The notes beneath the pieces were generated by a model. It had not been told where the DNA came from and ran no database searches. It worked only from the letters and a program-made list of their open reading frames with translations. This document shows, one piece after another, positions 21,719-33,089 of a stretch of 64,000 bases of DNA (positions are counted from its first letter, which is position 1; each line of letters starts with the position of its first letter). This stretch comes from Bactrocera neohumeralis (lineage: Eukaryota > Arthropoda > Insecta > Diptera > Tephritidae). A program made the translations under genes and the position numbers. Location of the stretch: contig NW_026089623.1 in NCBI RefSeq assembly GCF_024586455.1, forward strand, positions 14,946,236 through 15,010,235, written 5' to 3'.

Positions 21719-22556
21719 AATAATTGTTGTTATTGTTTTATAGGTGTCTTCTGGGTTTTGGTGGGGGTTGATGTGACGATGTAACTCGCTCAATGTGTTC
21801 AGCACTTGACTCTTTGACAAAACGCAAGTTTCGGCCATTGGTTGACCGTGACAACGGAGATGCGAAAGAAGCGTGCGACACTTGTTATTATGAATGTATG
21901 TACATATGTATATGGCTCGCATTTGCTTTCGTAAACATACAGACAAATGTGCCAAAGAAAAGATATACATATGTATGTGCATATGCATGTGTCATAGAAA
22001 TTCTATTGGCACAAATATGGAAATGATAACGAAATAATGCGAATATACATATTTCATGAAGGTCATTAATTTTTTTAAGAAATGGAAGGAATGAATGGAA
22101 GTGTTTATTAGAGCACATTTAAGTTCATTTAGCACATCTTCATTTTACAATAGTCGAAATTGACATAATATAATGGTCGAAATTAATATCATTTTTGAAA
22201 TAATAATTTATTTAAACTTATTTTTTATTTAATTTTATCACATAAAATGTTTACCATTTTTCGGAAAACAATGGTTCATATAATACAAAATAAGCATGCA
22301 TATGTCACTCAGAGAATGCTTTTTTACATTCTCTGTGTGATTTTGTATATATTTTTCTTTAAAGCAATTCTCTTTATTCATTCTCGTATGAATTCAGTCG
22401 CTTTACATATATTTCTGCCATTGTACATGCTCAATTCTGCTAAATAGCAGCGAGAATGGTGAAATTCCGTGTCGCAATCTTATAAGCTCTGTTAGCCGTC
22501 CAATCGAACATCATACAGAATTCAATTTGCACCTTCTCTATGTTTTATGTTCTCTG

Positions 22557-23433
22557 GACCAGCACAGCTGCCGGCAACATGTTTTTTGTTGTTTGGGATC
22601 TGAGGTAAAAGAATTTGAGCATAGTTGCAGGTCCTCGCATTTTACATACTCAACTTCCTTTGGCGCCTGCACTAATTGACAGAATTGTACGTATATATGT
22701 ATACTATATGTATGTAGGTTGGTGATGGTATGTGAGGTGCCTTAATGAACCCAGAGAACATTTGTTAGTTTGTAACATGACAATAGTTAATAGATAAAAT
22801 TGGTACGATTCTACCCTAACTCCATATACTATATATAATACATTCGTAGCCGCGTAAACCTTACCACTATATTTTCTTAAATTTTTTCGGCCTTTTTTGT
22901 TCGTTCGAGATTTTTTTCAGTTTGCTTTTTTTATGTTTTTAGTAAGTAGAAGTAAACTATATTATATTATCTTATAATAATTATAGTTTTTAATTTATTA
23001 CGTTTAATGGGTAAAACACAAATTAGCTTTTCTGTGCTTATACAAAAGCGGCTTATTTTATTGATTTTAAAGTGATACACGGACTAAGCTTCAAGCTTCA
23101 ATTAAAAAAATAAAAAATTAAATATTAATTTCAATTATAGTGTAAATGAAATTAAATTAAAAAAATAAAATATATAATTTTTTCATCGCATGTCATTACA
23201 TTTCGAGCTCATTTTGTAAAGCTCACTGTCTTTCAATTGATTTATCTATAGCTGAATGTGTTTTGTTTTTAATTTTTAATATTTTTGATTAATAACATGT
23301 TATTAACTTATTTCTAAATAAATAAAATTGTATACCGCAAAAAGTACCTGTTTAAAATGTAGTCAAATATGCACAATCCTAGAAAATTTTGGGTGGTAAG
23401 GTGTGCGTGGCCACGGGTGTACATCATACATGT
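22557..23433. other. AT-rich interval, no gene seen
   Basis: Only A/T-rich sequence and short ORFs; nothing recognised. Confidence 0.4.
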
Positions 23434-24385
23434 ACATTAAGGTAGAGCGATAATGTATGGAGAAAATTTTTTTTTCTGTTTTTTAACGGCATAGCTATAA
23501 AAAGTTGCCTTTCAATATATAAAACAAACATGCAAAATATCAAACAGCTGCCTTAATGTTTTGAGGTGCCCCAGTACAGTCAAACATTTAAATAAAACAA
23601 AATATGGCATTCTAAGCATTTATTACGAAAAACATTCTCTTTTCTTGAATTAAAATGAGGCAGTCGTTGGCGTGATAGTAGTCTTGCCCTAATGAAATCA
23701 ACTCGTTTATTTTCCCCACAAACTGCACTCGATGCTTCTGTTACCAACAACAGCGCTCTACAGCTTGGGTGTGGCATAGAAAATCTGTAATATTCTGACA
23801 TGTCCCAAGGCCGTTTTTGACAATGTCTTTCAAGGTTTCATCAGACATATTTAATGTTAGAGGTGGTTCAGTTATATTACACACTTGTCACATAATAATC
23901 TCAGTGTAATCTTTGGCATCGAAGTTGAATGTATGTACTTTAAACGTTCGAAGTCTTCGAGCATTCTCTGATCTTGCTTTTACAATTCTTCGATATGCAA
24001 GATCTCTTATAATCTCTCTATCATCACCAAGCATGACGAAAGTATCCATTTCGTTGGATTACTTTGTCACAATTGCTTTCATATCGGAATTCAAATACCG
24101 GCTCAGGTTAATGGTTTGCCATATGTTTTTGGCTCCGTTAATGTATGAAGAATTACATTTTATTGAAAGCCACATTGAACCATAAACTTTCATATGTACG
24201 TGGCTAATACAACTAGCTTTTCTTCTGGGTCAGTTTTAGTGGCATACAATTTTAGAATTCGATTAGCTGTTGTTAACCATCTAGAATGGTTAAGGGCTCT
24301 AGCTTCCATATTAGCTAAACAGGAGAAAATATACCAATACTCATAGCGGTCATTATGTCGTAGAAATACTTTTGGTCGGTATTAA

Positions 24386-26304
24386 CCCTAGAGAAGGCGC
24401 GCTCCGCAGAGTGACATGCATTGTCGCGCGTGAGCATTTTGCTCACGTACTGAAAATATTCAGTTACGTTTATATAAATAAAGTGTTACATATTTAAATT
24501 TAAACTAAATACCATTACTGAGCCTTAAGCTTAAAAAATTTTTATTATTTGACGGAAACAAAAATAAAATATAAAGGTAATTCAATTGTACAAAACATAA
24601 GAAAAAATTTGAGATTTGTTATGGAGATCATACAAAAAATTATTATTATACGTAAATAAAGTATTTACATGGCTATATATCACTATTCTGAGAAATCTTC
24701 ATTAATTTTCCTGTCGAAACAAGTACGTTCCTTTCTTATTTAACGGGCCATCCGCATGAAAGGATGAAAGCATCAGTACGACTTTTTTATTTTTCTTCAT
24801 TGGAATGTAGGAAACAAGAAGCTTGTTTTCGGCATATGCAACCATTGTATCTGGGGTTGGTCTTCCTTTACTTGTAATAAATTGTGGTGGAATTTATTTT
24901 TTATTTTTTAGGATTGTTCCTACATTAGTGGTTCTATATTGTGTGTTCAGCTCATCAGCTAAGGGAATAGAAACGAAATAATTGTCCATAGTTAAATTTC
25001 TTCCGGTATTTAAAATTGGTGCGATTCTCTTTACGATATTGGCAGCTATATTATCGAGCTGATAAGGGCCGGATGGCTGTTTACCACAATATACCTCCAT
25101 TTTACAAGTGTAAAAAGTTCTTGCGTCGACTAATGCATTAATTTTTATGCCGTACTTGGCAGGTTTATTGGGAATATATACTCTGAACTTGCATCGTCCT
25201 CTAAACGATTCAAGCATTTCGTCAATAGTGCAGTATTCTCCATGAGTATAACAGTCACCCCAGGATTTGTTGAAGTCGTGAAATATTTCACGAAAAGCGG
25301 CTAAGTTATCAACTTCACTTCTTAGTGAACGTTAGTCAACGTCATCAAACCTAGTTACACGAATTTAAAACAGAAATCGTTTCAAGGACATTGTGGCTTT
25401 GAAAATATCTGGAGTAGTGCCGTCTTGAAGCCACATCTCCTTTAAATTTGTATGGTTCATTCTCTTTAACCCAGCCATGTATAAGATACCTATAAATGAA
25501 TTTAACTCGACAGAATCTGTTGATTTACAATCTCTGTCACGTCCATATGCATCACTTATTTTTTCAATACATAAATTTGTGTATCTTACAATTTTTGAGA
25601 TCAATGAATCAGTCAGAAACAAAGCAAGGCATTGTATTGGTGTTCCTGCAATTTTCGCAATGCTTTTCACACCTGGCAGATGCGTTATAATGTTGCACTG
25701 CCTAGTGCGAACACTAGGAACAGGACGACTAAGCGCCCATTTTGTGTTTTTTTCTCTGCCCCAATAAAATGTGCGGTTTCCAAGTGGGGCTTCCTCAAAA
25801 CCGTTAAGGAAATTCTCTTCCAAATCATCAACAGATTGATCAGTGTCAGTATTGTGATCACTATGAATGCTCTCGCAATCACTTTCAGGGAGAAAATGGT
25901 CATCGTCCTGTTCTAATTCTTCATCGGATGAAACTTCTTCTAAGCACGACGTAATATGTGATACTTCCCCAACACGGCAACAACGCTTGCTTTCCATTTT
26001 AATTACATACGAGTGCTAAAATTGATGCAAACCACCACTTTCAATGGGAAAACTCGAGCTATTGGCAAAGCAAAAAAAACTTACGTAGTTTGTCGCGTAG
26101 TGAGCAAATTACCGCACTATATAAACAGCCACCTATCAACACTTTAAAACATGCACTGATTACAGCGAGTGATTGTGAACAGGTGAAACACAACTTTGAG
26201 CGAAGGTACTGAGCGTAACAAGTGGTGCAATAACATAAAACATAGAAATTTTTTCAATTAAAAAATTGTGTGAGCAAAATGCTCATAGCGCGCCTTCTCT
26301 AGGG
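24386..26304 (-). mobile_element. piggyBac-like element 1, internally deleted (1919 bp)
   Basis: TTAA duplications (24382-24385 and 26305-26308) flank termini that both read CCCTAGAGAAGGCGCGCT inward. A subterminal palindrome (GTGAGCATTTTGCTCAC at the left; GAGCATTTTGCTCAC at the right) sits about 28 bp from the terminal repeat at the left end but only 2 bp at the right end. This is the asymmetric layout of classic piggyBac, whose 3' side has the long spacer. It fits the minus-strand transposase. Confidence 0.9.
24702..25997 (-). pseudogene. piggyBac transposase, stops and C-terminal loss
   Basis: One frame runs from MESKRCCRVGEV (25997) to a TAA at 24702. An acidic N-terminus with many Asp/Glu (25800-25940) is followed by a DDE_Tnp_1_7-type core: SFIGILYMAGLKRMN, then CTIDEMLESF with the first catalytic Asp and LTMDNYFVS with the second. 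In-frame stops interrupt at 25362-25364, near 25331 and near 24893. The third Asp (the usual GVDxxDQ motif) and the Cys-rich C-terminal finger are absent. Inactive; about 430 codons against 560-600 in full relatives. Confidence 0.85.
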
Positions 26305-27842
26305 TTAAGCTCTTCCCTAGTTATTTCAGGTAATAATGTAGGTATAACGGCAAAATCGACTATCGGCATTGTTTGACAAGTTTATAATTGAGATCCGATG
26401 GCGCCTCAAAAGCATTTAGGTCCGATAGTTTTTCCGGTCTAAATGTAATAAAAGATGACGTAGTGGTAGCTCATTTGAATGCAATTGACAGATAAACCAC
26501 TGTTAATGACCTGTTGAATTCCTCCTCCATCAGACGAATAACACCACCTTTGAAACCTGTATCCACTACAGTTCCAACGCACCCAACAAAGCTAATTCAC
26601 TCACATTTACCGACTTAGAATAATATAGTGTCTTTTATATTTTTAGCAGTCCCCGACTCACAGGTGACATGACCAAAATAGTTGTTTCCTGTTTCCGATG
26701 TTCTTTCTTATTCTTCACAGTTGAAACCGACACCACCTATCATCATTTTTCTGGTTGATTTTTTGTCGAGCAAAAAACTTACTACCTCCTTGGCAACACG
26801 ACACCCTTTAAACAGCAATAATTCCTGATATCTTTGTACTTGCAGCTGCAGATATTAAATAATCTATGGGACTCTGTTACAAATGTTCTAATATTTTCTT
26901 GGTATTTAATGTTGGTTTGACGGCCTTGATATGGTTTCATTAAGCTCCTATATATGCCGTGGTAGGAATGAATCAATTTTAAAATTCTTTTTACACTTAC
27001 AGTTGGCAGTGAATATTTTTAGAACTTCACACGCTAATCTTTCAGATATTTCAAGAATTGTTCGCTCCATTGTTGTTTTATCGGGCTTCAATTCATGTTT
27101 TATGAACAGATAACATTTCACCGGATCATTATACGTATGTAAGTGAGAAACAGGTAACTTCTCCGGCAAACCAGAGACAGGACACCTCGTCGTTTGTCGT
27201 GTTTTATTTTGAGAGATATTTCTACAGTCAAGATAAGTAATAAGTACTAATTACAGTTATAAGCTAAGCTGCAAGCATCAAATATACATGAAAATTACTA
27301 CTTACAGTAAATGTTTCGATTACAGCTGTGAATTTTGATGTAACAAATAAATGAACGACGAGCAAGTGAACTGCTATAAGCGTGCGCTTAAGGAATATAG
27401 GTAACAACTTAGATCACAGTCAGTTGCTTACGTAAATCTACCGTTTTTTAGATATTGTCGGCCTAGTATTGTGGAAAGTGAGTGCCTGTGAAAATTAGCA
27501 TAACATATAGATTGAGTGAAGTTTTGGAGTGTGAAATTTGGAATGTGAAATTAAAGTGCGGAACGTAGCTATATTATTATAATATGGTTAGGGAGTGATA
27601 TATGTATATGTTTTAAGAGCATTAATTTCTATCTTACTCTAACTTAGCATCGCTTAGAACATCAAACAACGTTTATAAAATGTTTGCGAATTTATGAGTA
27701 TTTGGCATAAATTTTCATAATTTCAAGTCGATGTTTTACTGATTTTTCTTGTGTTTAATATTTACCTAAAACCGCAACTTTCTACAGGTATACCGAAACA
27801 GAAATCAAAAATTAATAAAAATCGCTCCACCCTAATGTACAT

Positions 27843-28454
27843 ACTATATGACTAAGTTGCAACCAAATTAATTTTTTTTATTAAAAAAACACTTTCTGTT
27901 TTATACCGTCTCTTTCTTTTACTGAAAACTTATGAAAAATTATGTAACATTATTTTGCATTTTTAGTAACGATTTATACTTTATATGTTTATTTTTAAAC
28001 AAGAACAAACATGAGTGCTTAAAGGGAAAAAAATATTAATTAAAATTTTCAGTTAAGTAACAAATCGAAAAGATAGAATTTTTCATTTGATTTTCATTGA
28101 TCATTTTGAAAATTTAACCGTACGGACAATTCCTTGAATTCTTGTACCGGTAATAATGTTTTTGAATGAGCTAATAATCCGCTTTTGTACATAAGTAGGA
28201 TTCGGCTTAGATATAACTTATAAATAACATAAACAAATGTTTTCAGTTTTCTACTTTCACTAAACTAGGTATATGATAGTGTATCAAAATTATATTTAAG
28301 GCAAAATATAAACTGGAATAAAACTGTAATGTACATTAACCCAAACATTTGTAATCCATTAATTTTTTGCTACATGCTTACACAATTCGAATAGGAAGAC
28401 GTATCAATCTAATGCCCATTTACATAGAACTTTTACTTTTTCAGCCAGATCGAA
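27843..28454. other. AT-rich interval, no gene seen
   Basis: Nothing recognised. Confidence 0.4.
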
Positions 28455-28760
28455 CAAAATAACAATTTTTATATTTTGTATTTGTATATTTATTACTATC
28501 AAATTATTATATTTTGGACGTTTAATAATAAAATAATAAACCATTAAACATTTGTTTTTATAATTTTATGGTATATTAAAACAACTGACTTTTGAACTCA
28601 ATACACAATATTTAATAAAAGGGCTTGTCAACTCCCAATTAATATATAATGTTTTTAATAATTTTCCGTTGAATCATCACATTACAAAACTTCTCATCAA
28701 ATACATTTAAATTTCACATCTACTTAATTTTCATTGCTTTACATCTGTTATCAGTGGTAT
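28455..28760. repeat. Dispersed AT-rich repeat D, copy 2
   Basis: Counterpart of 5740-6058, in the same orientation; see the shared AATGTTTTTAATAATTTTCC block at about 28648. Confidence 0.55.
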
Positions 28761-28779
28761 TGAGCGGCGGTAACAAATC

Positions 28780-29360
28780 CCACCGCTCACATATATTTTG
28801 GTGGAATTTCAATATACTAGCTCTACCAATCGACTGAAAACGGGGTTCCACGAAGTGGCATTTCAGTTCAGGGAACAAGAAAAAATTACAAGGAAACAAA
28901 TCTGGAGAATGTGGTGGTTGATCGATAATATTTATTGTATTTTTAGCTTTAAATTAAGTCACAATAGTACTCTTTTTGAAAAAAAAATTCAGCTTTTTCG
29001 GTACGAGTCGAACAAGAACGCCATTTATACCCAAAGAATCCACAAAAATTATTCGAACGGTTTTGCGACAGATGTCCATCTCTCTACCACTTGCCTAACG
29101 AGTACCATATTCTTCACTTTTTTAATATTTCCAGTTGAAGAGGTCGAAGGTCATCCAGAACGAGGCATGTTTTCAACCATCTCTCGACCGTTTTTGAAGG
29201 CTTTATACCATTCGTAGATTTGTATTTTCAATAAAACTGAATTACCGTAAGCCTTTCCTAACATTCGCAACGATTCCGCACACGAAAATTCGTTAGAAAT
29301 ACAAAATTTTAGACAAATTCTTTGTTCGATATTTTTATCCATTGTAAAAATCGCATGCAC
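28780..29360 (-). pseudogene. Decayed, internally deleted mariner transposase
   Basis: The minus strand starts with a Mos1-like N-terminus: KNIEQRICLKFCISNEFSCA, then ESLRMLGKAYGNS and YEWYKAFKNGREMVENMPRS (helix-turn-helix and linker, 29345-29151). After a large internal loss it resumes with sequence readable as PPHSPDLFPCNFFLFPELK (about 28925-28865), the block holding the third catalytic Asp position of DD34D mariners; here Asn replaces the usual Asp. Several stops; not functional. Termini were not located. Confidence 0.7.
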
Positions 29361-30080
29361 TACTTAAGGGGATCATCCCATGTGACGGCTTGTTTTTTAG
29401 GGATTTTTTAGGATTTTTTTTCTACGACCAGTAAATAGATAGAGATTTAAGTTTAATATTATTTGTTAATATATATTTCGACAATATAAATACAAATTTT
29501 TAAATAAAAATATTGTGTATAACTGGAGTTACAGCGTTCTGAACACACCCGTCTCGAAAAAATGAGCTTGCACTTCCTCCACGATTCCGGTGGATTGGCT
29601 TATCTGACAAAAAAAAACAACGGCGTTTTAAACTGTATGCCTAAATGCACGGAATGAACTATTATCAAATGAATATACAAAAAATTGGACTTTTGGTAGA
29701 CATTTGAAATAAAAGTTGCGATTTTTCCGTTTTTGTTTTTGTGTTTTTGGCGATAAAAAATAGAAATTCTGTAGATTTTCGATTGATAATAGTTCATTCG
29801 ATGCGTTTATATGTGTTGAGTATGTCCTATAAATTTCAAGTCATTCGGTCAAGCCGTTTTTCAGATACGATGGAGGAAAGATTGAAAAACACAGTTTTGA
29901 GAAAAACGCGTTTAAAGTTTCAAGTCCTGGAGAATGTCCATTTAAAACTATGGCGTAACTGCCAACTCAGCGCTCCGAACAGCACTTGCTTCTACCTGCT
30001 GTATCTTTAAAACGACTTGGAATTTTCAAAAATCTCTTTACTACCGTATTTTAGACATGTTAAGATAGCAATTTATGAAA
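29361..30080. other. No gene; contains an inverted repeat at 29651-29802
   Basis: GAATGAACTATTATCAA at about 29655 pairs with TTGATAATAGTTCATTC at about 29784-29800 across about 110 nt. The rest is AT-rich and unrecognised. Confidence 0.45.
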
Positions 30081-30245
30081 AAACAAGTAAGGAAGGGCTA
30101 AGTTCGGGTGTCACCGAACATTTTATACTCTCGCATGATAAAGTGATAATCGAGATTTCATTATACGTCATTTACATATTTTTCAAATACCGTATTTTTG
30201 TAAAGTTTTATTCCGCTATCATCATTGGTTCCTAATGTACATACA

Positions 30246-31919
30246 GTGTCTCACAGCCAAAATGATGCATCACTGATATGCAGTAGCACTTGACAAAAAA
30301 AACAATTTCATCTTAAAAAAATGAAAAATTTAGCTATTTTGTTATTTGATATAAGCATGTATTTTCTTGTAAAACACAAAATCAACTCAAATTTAAATTT
30401 TTTCGGAAACGGTTAGCAAAAATTCACACACTTGCAGAAAATCAAGCTCACAGCGAAAGTGATGCACTGAAGTTTACCGTTAGTGGCGACGGCTTGGCGG
30501 GAATTTCCGAATGTCAGCTATTATGTAACATTAAAATAACTGAATTAGAAACAATATTTGATAGTTTTTGCATTGAAGTGTCGACATTTACACAGTGCAG
30601 ATCAAAATGGGACGTCAAACAACAGTTGAAGTGCGCGAATTAGTTTTAAAACATTATAAAGATGGCAAAAGCCAACGAAAAATCGCAGAAGCAGTGAAAT
30701 TGAGCCACGGAACTGTTCAACATATCATTGAACGCTACATTCGTGAAAATCGTGTAGAAAATAAAACTAAAAAGGCCCATAATAAAATTTTTAATGAAGT
30801 TGATTCTCGTTGGATAGTTCGGAAAATACGGGAAAACCCTCATTTAAGTGCTCCAGCATTGACAAATGATGTGGAAAAATATCTTGGAAAGAAGTGCCAC
30901 CCGGAAACCGTGCGAAGAATCCTTAGGGAAGCAGACTTCAATGGACGCACAGCTCGTAATAAGCCATATATCAGCGCAAAAAATCGAAGTGCACGACTAA
31001 AATTTGCTAAAGAGCATTTATGTAAGGATGAAAGGTTCTGGACTAGCGTAATTTTTGCAGATGAAAGTAAATTCAACCTTTTTCGATCAGATGGTAAGAG
31101 CTACGTATGGAGAAAGCCAAATACAGAGCTTCATCCACAGAATTTGCGGAGCACTGTAAAACACGGTGGAGGGCATGTAATGGTGTGGGGTTGCATGTCC
31201 TCTGCTGGTGTTGGAAATTTGGCTTTCATTGACAGTACTATGGATAAAACTATGTATTTGAATATCTTGAAAGCAAATTTGTTACAAAGTGCCTCAAAAT
31301 TAAATATTAGAGAAGGTTTTCGATTCTACCAGGACAACGATCCAAAGCATAAATCGGGCGTTGTCCAAAGTTGGCTTATTTGGAACTGCCCACATGTGGT
31401 ACAACCGCCAGCACAATCTCCAGATTTAAATGCTATTGAGAATCTGTGGTCAGTTTTGGAGCGAGAGATTCGAAAATATGAAATTCGAAATCAGGCTGAT
31501 CTGAAAACTGCTTTGGAAACTGAATGGAACAAAATATCCACAAACTACACAAACAAATTGGTAGAATCGATGCCTAAGCGCATGAAAGCTGTCATAGATA
31601 ACAAAGGTTTTCCTACGAAGTATTGATCAACCGAAAATTTAAGTTTTGTTAAAAAAAAATCTATTTATTTATTTATGTATTTGCTTATTTAGAGATTGCA
31701 TCATTTTCGCTGTGAGGTAAAATTTAAGGCTGAATTCATTTTTTTGTATTTATTAAATGAAATAAGTGTAAAATGTGAGTTTTAAAAATAATATTTAAAA
31801 AAATACATCTGCCACTAATAATTGGCACTCATAAACAAACCAATTTTGGTTTTTTATTTTTTATTAAGCATGCTTTAAAATTTCTCAGATGGCTGCATCA
31901 TTTTGGCTGTGATCCACTG
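30246..31919 (+). mobile_element. Complete Tc1-type transposon with IR/DR ends (1674 bp)
   Basis: TA duplications at 30244-30245 and 31920-31921; termini CAGTG...CACTG. Each end carries two copies of a transposase-binding-like repeat: outer CTCACAGCCAAAATGATGCA (30252 and, inverted, about 31891-31912) and inner CTCACAGCGAAAGTGATGCA (30448 and, inverted, about 31697-31715). The spacing of about 196 bp between outer and inner repeats is the same at both ends. This is the IR/DR arrangement known from Sleeping Beauty-type elements. Transposase intact. Confidence 0.92.
30607..31626 (+). CDS. Tc1 transposase, DD34E, intact
   Basis: The protein has 339 residues from MGRQTTVEVRELVLKHYKDG; an in-frame ATG 12 bases upstream is possible, but relatives start at MGR. 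The N-terminal helix-turn-helix contains SQRKIAEAVKLSHGTVQHI (residues about 24-42). A second DNA-binding helix pair follows (ETVRRILREADFNGR). Catalytic residues: Asp in VIFADESKFNLF (about 155), Asp in FRFYQDNDPKH (about 246), Glu in SPDLNAIENLW, with 34 residues between the last two (DD34E). Length matches the 340-residue family norm. No stop or frameshift. It is the only complete transposase in the window and could still be active. Confidence 0.95.
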   Translation: MGRQTTVEVRELVLKHYKDGKSQRKIAEAVKLSHGTVQHIIERYIRENRVENKTKKAHNKIFNEVDSRWIVRKIRENPHLSAPALTNDVEKYLGKKCHPETVRRILREADFNGRTARNKPYISAKNRSARLKFAKEHLCKDERFWTSVIFADESKFNLFRSDGKSYVWRKPNTELHPQNLRSTVKHGGGHVMVWGCMSSAGVGNLAFIDSTMDKTMYLNILKANLLQSASKLNIREGFRFYQDNDPKHKSGVVQSWLIWNCPHVVQPPAQSPDLNAIENLWSVLEREIRKYEIRNQADLKTALETEWNKISTNYTNKLVESMPKRMKAVIDNKGFPTKY

Positions 31920-32879
31920 TATATACTCGTATTATACAGAAAAGGCATCAGATGGAATTCAAAATAGCGTTATATTGGAAGAAGGCGTGGTTGTGAACCG
32001 ATTACACCCATATTTCGTACATGTCATCAGGGTGTTAAGAAAATATTATATACCGAATTTCATTGAAATCGGTCTAGTAGTTCTTGAGATATGGTTTTTG
32101 GTCCATAAGTGGGCGAGGCCACGCCCATTTTCAATTTTTAAAAAAAGCCTGGGTGCAGCTTCCTTCTGCAATTTCTTCCGTAAAATTTAGTGTTTCTGAC
32201 GTTCTTTGTTAGTCGGTTAACGCACTTTTAGTGATTTTCAACATAACCTTTGTATGGGAGGTGGGCGTGGTTATTATCCGATTTCTTCCATTTTTGAACT
32301 ATATATGGAAATGCCTGAAGGAAACGACTCTATAGAGTTTGGTTGACATAGCTATAGTAGTTTCCGAGATATTTACAAAAAACTTAGTAGGGGCGGGGCC
32401 ACGCCCACTTTTCCAAAAAATTACGTCCAAATATGCCCCTCCCTAATGCGATCCTTTGTGCCAAATTTCACTTTAATATCTTTATTTATGGCTTAGTTAT
32501 GACACTTTATAGGTTTTCGGTTTTCGCTATTTTGTGGGCGTGGCAGTGGGCCGATTTTGCCCATCTTCGAACTTAACCTTCTTATGGAGCCAAGAAATAC
32601 GTGTACCAAGTTTCATCATGATATCTCAATTTTTACTCAAGTTACAGCTTGCACGGACGGACGGACAGACGAACAGACAGACATCCGGATTTCAACTCTA
32701 CTCGTCACCCTGATCACTTTGATATATATATAACCCTATATCTGACTCTTTTAGTTTTACGACTTACAAACAACCGTTATGTGAACAAAACTATAATACT
32801 CTCCTTAGCAACTTTGTTGCGAGAGTATAAAAAGTGTGTGAAAAAGCTAGGCTAGGGTAACGAGAATCACGGCCAATAT

Positions 32880-32985
32880 AGGTAAAGCAAGTAGACACCA
32901 CGTAGCGAAAAGAAACGACTGGCGAGCTGTTGTTAACTCGGCTGTAATCGCGTAAGCGGTGTCTACGCCAGTAATGAAAAAGAAG
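32880..32985 (+). pseudogene. RTE LINE 3' tail fragment
   Basis: Codes HHVAKRNDWRAVVNSAVIA then TAA, the last residues of the RTE ORF2 seen at 7112-7435. The short 3' tail (CGGTGTCTACGCCAGTAATG, then AAAAAGAAG) follows. A severely 5'-truncated insertion lying just past repeat R copy 1. Confidence 0.75.
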
Positions 32986-33089
32986 TAGACGTAATCTCCT
33001 GGCAAAAATTAGCCAGCCAGTATTAATGTACGCCCCGCTTTATAGGGAAAGCATTGTAGCACAAAGAATATGCGAAAACGGCGAAAGTA

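Larger units (their letters stand above)
19978..22556. mobile_element. hAT-like element, longer copy 2 with internal sequence
   Basis: Left end CAGAGAACTTAAACCATGAG then AAGGTGCA; right end, read inward, CAGAGAACATAAAACATAGA then GAAGGTGCA. The outer 240 bp at the left and about 780 bp at the right match copy 1 at 10552-11922, including the TTCGGCCATT(C/G)GTTGACCGTG block. The middle (about 20215-21780) is absent from copy 1 and holds a coding remnant, a tandem repeat and an assembly gap. The flanking octamers differ (GTAAGATC and GACCAGCA), so the target duplication is lost or the ends belong to two insertions. Confidence 0.6.
23570..27235 (-). pseudogene. Orphan transposon-associated gene (family B), split by piggyBac
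   Basis: Read on the minus strand, upstream of the piggyBac: GLPEKLPVSHLHTYNDPVKC, then a block with LMKPYQGRQTN and LFNICSCKYKD, and in another frame a DKKSTRKMMIGGV motif. Downstream of it come LGDDREIIRDLAYRRIVKAR, FNFDAKDYTEIIM, TEPPLTLNMSDETLKDIV, CHTQAVERCC, SSAVCGENKRVDFIRARL and HFNSRKE. These blocks, in this order, are those of an unnamed, high-copy arthropod gene family that I know only from uncharacterised predictions. Many stops and shifts; dead. Function unknown. Confidence 0.55.
23434..27842. mobile_element. Possible DNA element with about 75 bp inverted ends carrying orphan gene family B
   Basis: Left GTACATTAAGGTAGAGCGAT (23434) pairs with the inverted right end at about 27822-27842 (GTACATTAGGGTGGAGCGAT read inward). 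Weaker similarity continues to AAAGTTGC about 75 bp inside each end. Between them lie a minus-strand orphan gene remnant and a piggyBac insertion; without the piggyBac the unit is about 2.5 kb. No target duplication was confirmed. Confidence 0.5.
30081..32834. repeat. Dispersed GGGCGTGG-rich repeat R, copy 1 (split by Tc1)
   Basis: Begins AACAAGTAAGGAAGGGCTAA and soon reads ACATTTTATACTCTCGCA; ends in TTGTTGCGAGAGTATAAAA, so the edges are inversely related (TATACTCTCGCA). The interior has the recurring phrases GTGGGCGTGG, GAAATCGGTC and GAGATAT. Other copies: 35541-36826, about 40641-41035 and 61437-62015. Non-coding. The Tc1 at 30246-31919 lies inside it. Similar sequence is widespread in flies, but I cannot name the family. 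Confidence 0.65.

Noticed and set aside
25477..25916. Three overlapping plus-strand frames
   Set aside because: Shadows of the minus-strand piggyBac transposase.
28798..29217. 139-codon plus-strand frame
   Set aside because: The recognisable protein is on the other strand (mariner N- and C-terminal blocks); this is its shadow.
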